In this document: positions 48,836 to 58,004 of the stretch, piece by piece | Position numbering within the stretch: the stretch's first letter is position 1 | Layout: each line of letters opens with the position of its first letter | Source of the DNA: Dendrophyllia cribrosa | Lineage: Eukaryota > Cnidaria > Anthozoa > Scleractinia > Dendrophylliidae | NCBI GenBank assembly: GCA_024195265.1 | Contig: JAJLRJ010000005.1 | Location: 45,833,587 to 45,897,586, forward strand | DNA: 64,000 bases | Reading direction: 5' to 3' | The notes under the pieces: model-generated | Databases searched by the model: none | Seen by the model: only the letters and a program-made list of their open reading frames with translations | Told to the model about the DNA's origin: nothing | Translations under genes and position numbers: made by a program

Positions 48836-49345
48836 TTACATGACTTCTCCTTCTTCGTTTTTGAGTTCTTTTTCATAAATTGATCGACTCCACAAGTTTC
48901 TAACGGCTTCAACGTTCAAATCCCAGCCTGGAGTTTTGAGAAGAATGTTTAACAGTCTTAACTCGCGTAGATACAACATGTTATACGCAAAAAATCCTTT
49001 CCAAAAAGGACTGTCTTTGACCTTGGCAACAGTGTCAGTTCCATAGGTTTCACCCAATAAGTAATACCACTGTTCTTTGACCTTATCCAAATCCACTTCT
49101 TTCGCCATGCTAAGAATTCGGTGAATGTCATCCATACAGTTGCTACCAATTCGAGGGCGAAAGTTTGGATGTTTGTAAACATTCTTTACAGTTGTCATGC
49201 CATAGGCCACCCATAACCAATTCTTGATACGTTCGGTGTCAGGTGTAAGTCTTGTATCTTTTATGAGCTCGATTTGTGGGTCGTTTTCAATAAGCAACAA
49301 CTGTTTTCCACACTGTTCAAGGTATAACATATCTTGCATCCACAT
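48836..49345 (-). CDS. Unknown Polinton protein, early-type - strand gene
   Basis: I choose ATG 49345 (MWMQDMLYLEQCGKQ) because a TATA box (TTATATATATAAAAAAC, reverse complement at 49376-49392) lies about 35 bp upstream. The open frame extends further to 49480, but that part covers the promoter. The product is about 169 residues, helical, tryptophan-rich (RIKNWLWVAYGM, EQWYYLLGETYG, SPFWKGFFAYNMLYLRELRLL) and ends in KNEEGEVM. I do not recognise it. It is one of two - strand genes between PolB and the integrase, divergent from the + strand gene at 50071. Full-length and unbroken. Confidence 0.6.
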   Translation of the reverse strand: MWMQDMLYLEQCGKQLLLIENDPQIELIKDTRLTPDTERIKNWLWVAYGMTTVKNVYKHPNFRPRIGSNCMDDIHRILSMAKEVDLDKVKEQWYYLLGETYGTDTVAKVKDSPFWKGFFAYNMLYLRELRLLNILLKTPGWDLNVEAVRNLWSRSIYEKELKNEEGEVM

Positions 49346-49375
49346 CTTAATGGAGTGAATATAGTTTTTGAGGCT

Positions 49376-49392
49376 GTTTTTTATATATATAA
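49376..49392 (-). promoter_or_regulatory. TATA box of the - strand unknown gene
   Basis: TTATATATATAAAAAAC on the - strand, about 35 bp before ATG 49345. Just upstream, AACAATAAGGCA and CAGCAATAAGGCA form a short direct repeat. Confidence 0.6.
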
Positions 49393-49476
49393 CACAATCA
49401 GCAATAAGGCATGTCAGGGCAAGTCTTGCTACGTCACACGGGTGACATTCAACAATAAGGCAAGCCTGGGGCAAAG

Positions 49477-49876
49477 TCATATATATTTTTCTGTTTTTGG
49501 GTAAAAAGAACTTGCTGCCTTGAGTATTGCTTCAAATCGTTCTTTTTGGGTACCGACTTGATCCATTTTGAACACCAGCAAATAAACGTGTGTCATAGAC
49601 CATTTCTTTAACTCGGTAAGATAGGCTTTCCATACCTTGTCAGGAGGTGTTAGACCAAGCTCTACACTTACATTTCTTGCACATTGTAAGACTTCTCTTA
49701 GGTCAAGACGTTCTAAGGCGTCATCATAGTAGTCAAACCATGGATCCGTAAATTAACGTTATGAGGATTTCGTATTCTCTTTGACAACAGTTATTTGTGC
49801 TAAGTTCGTCTACCCATGCCTTGCAATGAACAGCAAAGGAAAGTTGAATTATATACTCAAGCAGACTTTCTTCCAT
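49477..49876 (-). pseudogene. Second unknown - strand Polinton protein (frameshifted)
   Basis: From ATG 49876 (MEESLLEYIIQLSFAVHCKAWVD) the frame runs to a stop at 49733-49735. A second frame starting near there continues DYYDDALERLDLREVLQCARN, KVWKAYLTELKKWSM and FEAILKAASSFYPKTEKYI to a stop at 49477-49479. The two stretches look like one helical protein of about 130 residues with a small indel near 49738. No known motif. An in-frame alternative ATG lies 18 bp upstream. A TATA box (TATATATTTAAGG, about 49935-49947 on -) precedes it. Confidence 0.5.
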
Positions 49877-49931
49877 ATTTTCAAACCTACACATGTTGTT
49901 AAGTGAGAATGGGACAAAGTTTGATAATGGT

Positions 49932-49947
49932 TTCCTTAAATATATAC
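49932..49947 (-). promoter_or_regulatory. TATA box of the second - strand gene
   Basis: TTGTATATATTTAAGG on the - strand, about 50 bp before the first ATG. It lies in the divergent region shared with the + strand gene at 50071. Confidence 0.55.
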
Positions 49948-49977
49948 AAGATTGAATCCGATTGGGTATTAATGAGA

Positions 49978-49985
49978 TGACGTCA
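49978..49985. promoter_or_regulatory. CRE palindrome TGACGTCA in the divergent promoter
   Basis: Perfect CREB/ATF site between the divergent - and + strand genes. Identical sites occur at 59949-59956 and 60702-60709 in the same element. Confidence 0.5.
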
Positions 49986-50070
49986 TTAGGGCAAGTTGAG
50001 GCATAATTCTACTATTGTTTATTGTCGTGATAAATGTGAGTAACATGTGACTTGGCGTTCACTTTCAAAC

Positions 50071-50406
50071 ATGGATTCAACAGACGCCTCGTTCTATTTC
50101 TACTGTCTCGACGTGATTTACAATGATATGAAAGAAAAAATAGCAAACATGCCAGGAATTCAAAACATGTTCAACACTCCAGCGGATCCTAGAGCCTTGT
50201 GGCAATATTTAATCAAACAACCCATGCATGGAGGTATTTTGCTTGCCTTTTACTACTGGTTGCAAAATACATGTTTATCACGAGAAGAGAGACACGAATT
50301 TCTAGAATGGCTGCAAACAGAGCACTGGGATGAATTACCGTGCCTTGCACAACTTTTTCACATTTACCATGCCTGGGAAACGCAAAAGAACGGTCCTACT
50401 AGATAA
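50071..50406 (+). CDS. Unknown 111-residue Polinton protein
   Basis: Start at ATG 50071 (MDSTDASFYFYCLDVIYNDM) is preferred over the upstream ATG-less extension. The product is acidic and helical, rich in Trp and aromatic residues (LWQYLIKQPMHGGILLAFYYWLQ, EFLEWLQTEHWDELPCLAQLFHIYHAW), with no motif I recognise. Its last 38 bp overlap the start of the integrase (ATG 50369) in another frame, so the two may be translated from overlapping transcripts. Intact; the neighbouring insertion begins just 6 bp past its stop. Confidence 0.55.
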   Translation: MDSTDASFYFYCLDVIYNDMKEKIANMPGIQNMFNTPADPRALWQYLIKQPMHGGILLAFYYWLQNTCLSREERHEFLEWLQTEHWDELPCLAQLFHIYHAWETQKNGPTR

Positions 50407-50412
50407 GTATTA

Positions 50413-52197
50413 CAGTACCTGTCAAAGGTAAGTTGACAGTCACTCGAAACTCGATACTCGACTCTCGAAACTCGAAACTCGAAAAACTTCGAGTCGCGAA
50501 CTTCGAGTTTCGAGTCGCGAACTTCGAGTTTCGAGTCGCGAACTTCGAGTTTCGAGACGAGAAAACAAAAAGCTTGCCGCTCGATTAATTCTTTAGAAGA
50601 CAAACAAAAGGCAGCACTTCTCTTTGTTCCAAGGAACTTAATACACGATTTTACAGCGTACCGAAGAGCGACGGCGTTGTTTTCATTTCAGCGCTTTCTC
50701 TTTCGCAAGCTTCCTTTTAAATTTTTCAAGTTTGGCCCGGTTCAAACGCCGAACTTTTCATGAGCCGAACTTAATTCGAATTTGGACCGACCCAAATTAA
50801 CAAAAATACGCCTGTTGATTCAGACGCCGAACTTAATTAGCCGAACTTAATTCAGTTTGAAGAGAAACAAATCGAAAGGTCTGCGATTTTCAGGTGAAGA
50901 TGCCAGAACACGCACCAGTCGTTATAATAATTTATGCATTAGGTTCGGCTCATGAAAAGTTCGGTGTTGAATCAAAGCCGTTCAAAAGCCGAAATTCCCG
51001 GCTGAGCCAGGCGAAAAGAACGGCTGAGCCGTTCCAAATTCAAATAGCCGTTCTTAACTGATTCAGACGCCGAACTTTTCATGTACTTAATTCAAGGTAT
51101 TAGGTTCGGCTCATGAAAAGTTCGGCGTCTGAACCGGGCTTTTGACTCAATTATCTATAAGTTTGAGAGTTAGCGCTGGAGTTAGACGTTTAAAACCAGC
51201 TGAGATATATTTGCTAAAGATAAATATGCGTGGCCGCGAAACTTCGCGAAACGTATTTAAGCTTATCTAAAACATTATTGCGTTACGCGCTGTTTACGGG
51301 TTTCAAGTTACAAAGGCCGTGCATACCCGCACGACTGTATGCAAATATATTTAGTACTCTTTGATTTCAGTGTCAAAGTTTGCAAATTTACTTTTAATTT
51401 TTTACATTCGCCACAAACTTAAATTTTTAATATTGGTCTCATTGAAGACTTCCAATTTTAGTTTTGAAAGCGTGACATTTTCCTGTCGAAGACCGGAGTT
51501 GTTTTTTGACGTATGCAAATTCAAGCCGCTGCCGGAGTTTAATAGTTTTGACGGTATGCGATGCAAAATCAAGTCGCAGCAGAAAAGAATATTAACTTGT
51601 GTTATTTAGCGTTAAACCCTCGTCATTCCTACCGATTCTGCTATCATAAACTTTGTTTAATTCATGATTTTCTAATCCGCCGGGAAAATTCTAGGTTTAA
51701 ATTTAAAGCATTACAGACTGCTACGCGTCGCAATTTTTTGACAACAACCGATGCGTTCGCTTCTCGCATTCTCGGCTCGTAAACTAGCCGGTTTCCACTA
51801 AAAAAAAAATAAACCTCTGGTACTCATGGTAGCGAACAGGACCCGTGAAATAGCCACTCTTTGTCGCAGGCCGGTGACAGTTTTTTTCAAGTTTTTTTTT
51901 CGCCGGAGGTTCCGCAGCTCACAGCAGTGTGATAACAAAACAAAGGCCACGCGAAACAAAAGCGGCCGTGTGAAATCGTCATTGTTCTGTCTTCGAGAAA
52001 TTAATCCTTTTCTCGAAATCCCTTTTCGAGATTCTCGAAAAAAACTTCGAGTGTCTCGAAACTCGAAACTCGATTCTCGAAACTCGAAACTCGATACTCG
52101 AAACTCGAAACTCGAAAAACTTCGAGAAACTTCGAGTATCGAGGATCGAGTTTCGAGTTTCGAGTCGAGACTGTCAACTTACCTTTGACAGGTACTG
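50413..52197. mobile_element. 1.79-kb inverted-repeat element inserted in the integrase
   Basis: Ends CAGTACCTGTCAAAGGTAAG and its complement (30-bp inverted repeat) are flanked by TATTA (50408-50412, 52198-52202). Subterminal regions on both sides are arrays of CGAAACT/AGTTTCG units (50440-50570 and 52010-52170). The central part 51160-51830 is unrelated AT-rich DNA without a gene. A 407-bp MITE is nested at 50734-51140. The superfamily is unclear. Confidence 0.85.
50734..51140. mobile_element. Nested MITE with GGCCCGGTTC ends
   Basis: GGCCCGGTTCAAACGCCGAA and TTCGGCGTCTGAACCGGGCT are inverted ends flanked by TTT. The sub-motif GAACTTTTCATGAGCCGAAC recurs inside in both orientations. A 3-bp duplication fits PIF/Harbinger or a relative. 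Confidence 0.78.
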
Positions 52198-53275
52198 TAT
52201 TATGATGTTAAACAACCATCGGCCTTTGGAGGATTACAACCGCTAGCCAAAGCCGGTAAGAAACCGTTGAAGAAAGTGAAACAATGGGCTGAAAAACAGT
52301 TGGCTTACACACTTCACAAACCGGTGCAACTTCGTTTTAAACGTAACCCATTTCTTGTGAATGAGCTGGATGAAATCTGGCAGGCGGATTTAGCAGATTT
52401 GGCTAACTTGAGCAAAGAAAACAGAGGGTACAAATATTTATTGACAGTAATTGATGTCTTTTCAAAATTCGGGTTTGCTGTCCCATTAAAAACAAAATCA
52501 GCGACAGCTATCAAAGAGGCATTTGAACATATTTTTGCACAAGGAAGGAAACCTCAGAAAATACATACGGACAAAGGTGGAGAGTTTATGGGGAAACAAG
52601 TGCAAGATTATTTTAAGAAGAGGGAATTCATCATTACGTGGCACAGAGTGAAACTAAAGCGGCGATTGTCGAAAGATTTAACCGTACACTCGAAAACTCG
52701 CATGTACCGCGCCTTCACAGCCAAGAACACTTTGAATTATGTCAACATGTTACAAGATTTGATCGATGGATATAATCACAGCAAACACCGTACGATTGGG
52801 ATGCCCCCTGCTAAAGTGACTTTGAAAAACGAACGGCAAATCTGGGAAAAAGTGTGGAAACCTTTTATGGATGAAAGATTTTAACAAGAGACCGCGTTAT
52901 GTGTTTAACGTAGGGGATTTTGTTCCCATTTCCAAAACAAGACGTACATTTAAGAAAAGCTACTTAGCTGGATGGACAGAAGAGGTTTTTATCATCAAAC
53001 ATCGCATTCCCAAGGCTGTACCCGTGTATAAAATCAAGTACACCGATCAAAGGAACATTTTATGCCCAAGAGTTACAACGTGTTAATGTCTCTGACAACT
53101 TGTTTCGGGTGGATCGCGTATTAAAAAGGAGAGGTAAAGGAAAGAAAGCAGAAGCATTTGTTGCTTTCAAAGGTTGGCCGAGTAAATATAATAGTTGGAT
53201 CCCTGTAAGCAACATTAAACGACTGAAATGAGTGAGAAAAAGAGAAACCGCGCGAGTGTCACTTTTGTAAGAGTG

Positions 53276-53284
53276 TATAAAAGG
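53276..53284 (+). promoter_or_regulatory. TATA box of the minor capsid gene
   Basis: TATAAAAGG, 36 bp before ATG 53320. Confidence 0.7.
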
Positions 53285-53319
53285 ATCGAACAAAATCAAT
53301 AAAGTTATTTCTCATCAGC

Positions 53320-54265
53320 ATGTCGTTCTACTTGGTATTACCTAGTGATAGCAGTTTAGAGTATTTCCCAAAGGTTTACGGTTCGTTTACCCAAGTATAT
53401 TCACTTGGAAGAGAATGACTGGGACGCGTCCTTAGTTCATATTTCATACCCACGAGGGTGGTTTAATTGGACCACACAACAGAGTTTAGAAAATCCACTG
53501 TTTGCTGATTTCACAATGAAGTCAGGAAAAGAAACCATTCCGTTCTATCTACCTCCATCCAATTACAAGACCTTGAAAGAAGTCTGGGAAGCCGTCGCCT
53601 TGAGTATTTTCAAGAAACGCGGTGAACTTTTACTTAAACGGCAAAATACGGAAACCACCTACAACAAGAATCACTTTGTACATATCAAGACGTTGGACAA
53701 GGAAAAGGAATATGATTTTGACACCTTGGAACTTTGGACGCCACCTGAGCATCGATTTTCTTTACCTGTTTATCTCAGCAACCTTTTAGGGTTTACAAAA
53801 CCACAACCTGGCGATGTAAATGATTATGAAACATTAGGGCGAAACATGATCTTATTGCAAGCCAAAGATCAATCCGTGGTCTATCATCCTAACAAAATCA
53901 AAGATACAGACAAAAACTATATCGAGATTGGTTCCCCCGAAGAGTGTAAGATGTGGCTTGGTTTTAATTTATCGAAGCAATTGTTCCCGAGACAACTCAA
54001 TCGAGTCATGGTTTATTCCAATATCGTGGAATCACAGGTGGTTGGAAATTCAACCACAGACTTGTTACGAGAAGTGGTCGTGGACGAAGGACAAGGTGAT
54101 CCTGTACGGTATGAACCTACTCACCCTCAGTTTATTCCAGTGCGAAAAAGAAACTTTGACAGTATCACGATTGAAATGTATTCTACGTCCGGAAAACTGA
54201 TCGAGTTTGATCACGGAAACACTTTGGTCACCTTGTTGTTTTCAAGGCGAAGCCATCGTATATAA
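53320..54265 (+). pseudogene. Penton-like minor capsid protein (one frameshift)
   Basis: ATG 53320 begins MSFYLVLPSDSSLEYFPK, the characteristic start of Polinton/adintovirus minor capsid proteins, and that frame stops near 53417. A second frame, open from before 53405, continues EENDWDASLVHISYPRGWFN and runs to 54265, including ETIPFYLPPSNYKTL, HRFSLPVYLSNLLGF, ELWTPPEHRF and NRVMVYSNIVE. About 310 residues in total, the normal size. By analogy with adenovirus penton base this single-jelly-roll protein forms capsid vertices. The break lies between about 53390 and 53405. It precedes the basic core protein, as is usual. Confidence 0.85.
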
Positions 54266-54271
54266 AAAAGG
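54259..54271 (+). promoter_or_regulatory. TATA box overlapping the penton stop codon
   Basis: TATATAAAAAAGG contains the TAA stop (54263-54265) of the penton gene and lies 12 bp before the first ATG (54283) and about 70 bp before the ATG at 54343. Confidence 0.65.
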
Positions 54272-54282
54272 AGAGCAGTCTC

Positions 54283-54651
54283 ATGTTGTCATTCACTATG
54301 TATTCAACGCGAGCACTGACGACATCCTATCTTCCCGTAAATATGCAAGGACGTGGTCTCAGAGTATATCGAAGAGGACAACGAGGAAACGGCATAGGCG
54401 GTCTTTTCAAACCAATTTTAACGCGTGCGGTCATCCCTCTGGCTAAACGCGTGGCAGTCCCTCTGGCTAAGAGAGCATTGAAAACAGTTGGAAAAAAAGT
54501 TCTTAGTTATGCCACCAAGAAAGCAACACAATGGGTGGAGAAGAAAACAAACAAGAAACGAAAAGCAGCACAGCAGAGTGGTAGTGGTCTGACAAAGAGA
54601 CGCAAAATAACCAAGGGTATAAAAAGGAAACGAGATATCTTTACCAATTAG
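54283..54651 (+). CDS. Basic core protein, adenovirus pX-like
   Basis: 122 residues from the first ATG; the conserved product more likely starts at ATG 54343 (MQGRGLRVYRRGQRGNGIGG), giving about 102 residues. The GRG-x-RVYRRGQRG-x-G block followed by a hydrophobic GGLFKPILTRAVIPLAKR helix resembles the adenovirus Mu/pX-type precursor found in adintoviruses. The rest is Lys/Arg-rich with KKRKAAQQSGSG and TKRRKITKGIKRKR, likely nuclear-localising and DNA-condensing. It lies between the penton and small basic genes. Intact. Confidence 0.68.
   Translation: MLSFTMYSTRALTTSYLPVNMQGRGLRVYRRGQRGNGIGGLFKPILTRAVIPLAKRVAVPLAKRALKTVGKKVLSYATKKATQWVEKKTNKKRKAAQQSGSGLTKRRKITKGIKRKRDIFTN
54618..54627 (+). 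promoter_or_regulatory. TATA box (TATAAAAAGG) for the 54657/54730 gene
   Basis: It lies inside the 3' end of the core protein gene, 29 bp before ATG 54657. Confidence 0.6.
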
Positions 54652-54656
54652 TTATC

Positions 54657-54954
54657 ATGCCTAAAGCAAAGAGAATACAAAAAACGAAAACAAAAGAAAA
54701 GAAAGAGAAACAATCAAAAGGGAGGTATCATGCCTTTTGTTATTGATCCTGTCAAAGCAGTAAATGTGAGCGAAGATCTTATTGAGTCCTTTCGAAAAAC
54801 AAAAACATCCGTCAAGGACATGAAGCGTCGCGTCAAGTCCTATAAACAACAATATGCAGACTACAAAAGAAAGGGAGGGAAAGATAGCTATGAAACGTGG
54901 GGGATTCGAAAAGGTATTATGAACAAGACCCCGCTCAACTGCAGCATCATGTGA
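54657..54954 (+). CDS. Small Lys-rich Polinton protein(s), possibly frameshifted
   Basis: The first ATG (54657) reads a lysine-rich MPKAKRIQKTKTKEKKEK and stops at 54744-54746. ATG 54730, in another frame, reads MPFVIDPVKAVNVSEDLIE, then DMKRRVKSYKQQYADYKRKGG to 54954 (74 residues). With a single TATA box at 54618 they may be one gene with an indel near 54720, or two nested short frames. The second half is helical and basic. Unknown function, probably a virion protein by position among the late genes. Confidence 0.45.
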
Positions 54955-54962
54955 AAGAAAAA

Positions 54963-54972
54963 TATAAAAAGG
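54963..54972 (+). promoter_or_regulatory. TATA box (TATAAAAAGG) for the 55006 gene
   Basis: 33 bp before ATG 55006. Confidence 0.65.
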
Positions 54973-55005
54973 AAAAACGAAATAGCTTTTTATTCATTCG
55001 TCATC

Positions 55006-55251
55006 ATGCCAAAAAGGAGAGTGTTCAAACGAAACAAAAAGGGGGTTTCAACCCGTAAAAGAAAAACACAAAAAGGTGGAGCTTTGGCACGAAAACGAGT
55101 GACGACAGAGGATAAAATTGCCGAAGGTTTAAGTATGTTTTTAGCTGGTCCGGCTCCAACCTTTGGTACAGCCTTTGGAAAGCTGGCCAGTCAAGCTTTA
55201 AAGGGGATCACCGACAACTACAAATATTACAAGAAAAACCGTCGCCTATAA
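55006..55251 (+). CDS. Small basic protein with hydrophobic helix
   Basis: 81 residues. The N-terminus is strongly basic (MPKRRVFKRNKKGVSTRKRK, then QKGGALARKR); an amphipathic helix-like part (IAEGLSMFLAGPAP, FGTAFGKLASQALKGI) and a basic tail YKYYKKNRRL follow. The composition recalls processed virion core or membrane-lytic precursors with a GG protease-type site (KGGA), but no homologue is recognised. Placed directly before the major capsid gene and intact. Confidence 0.55.
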   Translation: MPKRRVFKRNKKGVSTRKRKTQKGGALARKRVTTEDKIAEGLSMFLAGPAPTFGTAFGKLASQALKGITDNYKYYKKNRRL

Positions 55252-55257
55252 ATAAAG
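55247..55257 (+). promoter_or_regulatory. TATA box overlapping a stop codon, major capsid promoter
   Basis: TATAAATAAAG includes the TAA stop (55249-55251) of the preceding gene and lies 16 bp before ATG 55273 and 31 bp before ATG 55288. Confidence 0.68.
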
Positions 55258-55272
55258 AGATGTCCTTCACAC

Positions 55273-56676
55273 ATGTTCATTTCAACCATGAATGGAGCAG
55301 AGGTAGCACACAAAGCTTCAGCACCTGGTGTCAATGAATTGTTGGATTTGTTTTCTGTTCCACCGACCGACACGACCTTTACTGAGGGACGCTACGCGGT
55401 ATATAACCCGGTTCAAGTGGGTATCAACCCAATTGAATTTATTATACGTTCTAATACGAAATTCATCGACTTGGCACAGAGCTATTTTACTATAGAGGGA
55501 AAAATTACTACGGATGATGATAACCCGACACTCGCAGCGACTCATCTCTATCCAGCACCGAATCTGTTTCATACCATGATCAAACAACCTTCAGTTTGGT
55601 TTAACGGAACACTGGTAACTGAACAAACGGATACCTATCCTTATAAGGCTTATCTAGAAACGTTGCTGAACTACGGCAACAACGCTTCAGAAACGATCTT
55701 AAAACCCAGTGGATGGTACAAAGCGACCGATTACCCCTACCCCCTCACAGTAAACAAGATGGATAGTACGGGACCACATGAGGACTACACAGCCCTATCA
55801 ACCTCTGCGAAAGAAGCCGTAAAAGGAGCAAAAGAAGCCAAGAATCGCTTGTTGACCACAGGGACAGCAAGTAAAACCTTTATCCTCACAGGTCAGCCCC
55901 ATATAGATGTATTTCATATGGACCGTCTCCTTGTCCCCAACGTAGAAATCAAGATCCGCTTTGATCTAAATCAGCCAGATTTCTATCTGAATGGGGTGGG
56001 AACCCATGGAAAACTCGTAGATAATGATTTCAAAATGCGATTTCACGTCAAGACCATGGAAGTAAGAGGTGACTTAAAAGTAAATTTGATGAAAGAAAGG
56101 TCCATCAGAAGAACGCCTGTCATTTACCCTCTGCTCAAGTCAGAACTCAGGGTATTTACAATGAAAGGCGGTCAAAGAGAATGGGATCAAGATGAAGTGT
56201 TTCAAGGTAGAATCCCTCATAGAGTGGTTGTAGTTATGTTGCATGGAAATGCTTACATTGGAGATGTGACAAGAAACCCCTTCTACTTTGAAAAGTTTGG
56301 ACTACAAACTCCCAAGATGCTAGTCAATGGAGAAGAATATCCGAGTGAACCTATTGTTCTCGTTCATAATAATGATCACTGAGATACACTAGGATACGAT
56401 CAGCTGATAAGACAATCAGGTGCATTGCTGGGAGCGCGGGAGATGTTGATATCCTCTGAAGATTGGAGCCATGGTAGTACTATTTTGATGTGGAATAATA
56501 TTCCAGACACACTGGCGGCGGATGCAACCCACCTCCATCCTAGAAAGTCGGGCAATTTAAGGTTTAAATTCACGTTCGGTGCGGCTCCAGGCCACATTGT
56601 CAACATCCTTGTCTACGGTGAGTTTCAAACCACCTTGGAAATTGACCCTAACGGTGCTGTGATTTACGACAAGTGA
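55273..56676 (+). pseudogene. Major capsid protein (double jelly-roll) with one in-frame stop
   Basis: A single frame of 467 codons interrupted only by TGA at 56380-56382. The likely start is ATG 55288 (MNGAEVAHKASAPGVNELLD). Recognisable Polinton capsid segments are LFSVPPTDTTFTEGRY, PIEFIIRSNTKFIDLAQSYF (first jelly roll), NLFHTMIKQPSVWFNGTLV, LETLLNYGNNAS, FHMDRLLVPNVEIKIRFDLN (second roll) and MLHGNAYIGDVTRNPFYFEKF. After the stop the frame continues with FKFTFGAAPGHIVNILVYGEFQ, the usual C-terminus. Double jelly-roll trimers build the capsid shell of Polintons, adintoviruses and adenoviruses. The stop removes about the last 100 residues. Confidence 0.92.
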
Positions 56677-56681
56677 AAGAC

Positions 56682-57239
56682 ATGGAATTTTTTGCATTAA
56701 CCACGCGACAATTGGATTATTTAGCAAGACAAGATCACTTCCTCGAACCGATCTTTAGAGGTGTGTTTGCATCAGACCAGCTCCCAAAAGAAAAAGATGT
56801 TCGACCGAGATACATTGTTAACGTAGACACCCATGATAAACCGGGCTCACACTGGATTAGCATTTTTGTGGAAAAGGATCAATGTCAAGTCTTTGACAGT
56901 TATGGATTACCAATCAAGTGGTATAAGCCCTCCCCTTTTGTGAAATGGACGTTCAAGCATTACGACGATGTTAGCTCAAATAAAAAACAGTTACAAGCCA
57001 CAGACTCCAATACTTGTGGACATTACGCTTTGTTTTACTTATTCGCAAGAGCTAGAGGAAAAACATTAAATGCCTTTATAGACCAGTTTGAAAATCGACA
57101 ATATGTTGATAATGATCATAAAATAGGTGAAAAACTGAGGAACATTGTAACGTATGATTTAATTAAGTTAGGTCAAGAAGAAAATCAGCAAGGTGTTTTA
57201 AGAAATGTTATGAAACATGTTAGTCTCTTGGATATATAA
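56682..57239 (+). CDS. Adenain-like cysteine protease
   Basis: 185 residues from ATG 56682; the stop of the capsid frame (56674-56676) lies 5 bp upstream. Catalytic residues are visible: His in PGSHWISIFVE, Asp in CQVFDSYGLPIKW and Cys in SNTCGHYALFYLF, the order of Ulp1/adenain (C48/C5) proteases. Length fits the family (about 190-200). It would mature capsid precursors at GG-containing sites. Unlike its neighbours it is uninterrupted and keeps its catalytic triad, with a normal C-terminus (KHVSLLDI). Confidence 0.92.
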   Translation: MEFFALTTRQLDYLARQDHFLEPIFRGVFASDQLPKEKDVRPRYIVNVDTHDKPGSHWISIFVEKDQCQVFDSYGLPIKWYKPSPFVKWTFKHYDDVSSNKKQLQATDSNTCGHYALFYLFARARGKTLNAFIDQFENRQYVDNDHKIGEKLRNIVTYDLIKLGQEENQQGVLRNVMKHVSLLDI

Positions 57240-57246
57240 ATAAAAG
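57233..57246 (+). promoter_or_regulatory. TATA box overlapping the protease stop, ATPase promoter
   Basis: TATATAAATAAAAG contains the TAA stop at 57237-57239 and lies 36 bp before ATG 57282. Confidence 0.65.
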
Positions 57247-57281
57247 ACTTGACAGAAAAAAGAATCAGTTTTATTTCAATC

Positions 57282-57930
57282 ATGGAGCCGTTTAGATTTC
57301 ATACCCCCTGTAGCATTCTTGTCGTAGGCAGCTCAGGCTGTGGAAAAACCGTGTTTGTAGATCGGTTATTACAACAAATCAACGACCATTTTGACAACCC
57401 TATTCAAAAAGTACTATATTGTCATGGAGTGTGGCAAGATCGTTTTGATTTCATGCAAGCAAGAGGCGTCGAGTTTCATGAAGGAATACCGGCGGATGAC
57501 TTAGGTACAGTGTTTCCACCCTCCAAAAGGCCTGGTCTTCTTACACTATCTCATGAGCGATGCGAGTAATGATAGAAGAGTGTTGGATTTGTTTACCAAG
57601 GAATCACATCATAAAAACATTGCTGTGATTTACATTTGTCAAGACATGTTTCCAGAAGGAAAATATGCGAAAACGATTTCCAGAAACGCCCACTACATCA
57701 TTGCCTTTAAAAATCCCCGAGATCAATTGGGGGTACGAAATTTGGTTCAACAAGCGTTTCCCCACGAAGTGCGAGAAGTCATGGACGTGTTTCGTGATGC
57801 GACTGCGAGGGATTATGGGTATATGTTGTGTGATTTGCATCCGAGAACGCAGGATGACGTGCGTTTGAAATCGTGTTTATTACATTACGAAGGACCAACC
57901 ATTGTGTTTCAACGAAAAGAATCTGTTTAG
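57282..57930 (+). pseudogene. FtsK/HerA-type genome packaging ATPase (broken at Walker B)
   Basis: ATG 57282 (MEPFRFHTPCSILVVG) leads into Walker A, VGSSGCGKTVFVDRLL, and on to a stop at 57567-57569. A second frame from about 57553 reads LMSDASNDRRVLDLFTKESHH, IAVIYICQDMFPEGKYAKTISRNAHY (sensor-like Gln) and ends RKESV at 57930. The frames meet where Walker B should be, and the acidic Walker B residues cannot be seen in either frame, so a small deletion there is the likely cause. Polinton A32-like ATPases pump the genome into the capsid. Otherwise of normal size (about 215 residues). Confidence 0.88.
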
Positions 57931-57961
57931 ACGCACTCAAAACTCGCTTTTTGTCCTGGTC

Positions 57962-57970
57962 TATAAATAA
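57962..57970 (+). promoter_or_regulatory. TATA box (TATAAATAA) for the 58000 gene
   Basis: Roughly 37 bp before the position where the start codon of the next gene would be expected (an ATA at 58005). Confidence 0.55.
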
Positions 57971-58004
57971 GATTGATAAACGACTTATCCTTTATTACTC
58001 ATCA

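Larger units (their letters stand above)
50369..53231 (+). pseudogene. DDE integrase with chromodomain, split by a transposon and frameshifts
   Basis: ATG 50369 starts MPGKRKRTVLLDKYY, then the 1785-bp insertion 50413-52197 intervenes and the frame resumes at 52203 with the SAFGG-type N-terminal block of Polinton integrases. The retroviral-type core shows WQADLADL (first Asp), KYLLTVIDVFSKF and KIHTDKGGEF (second Asp). The block with the catalytic Glu (VERFNRTL) is readable only in a different frame between about 52640 and 52695. AFTAKN and YNHSKHRTIG follow in the first frame. Further breaks near 52880 and 53075 lead to an SH3-like basic part and a chromodomain (FRVDRVLKRR, FKGWPSKYNSWIP) ending at 53231. 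Chromodomains bind methylated histone H3 and steer integration. Dead copy. Confidence 0.9.
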
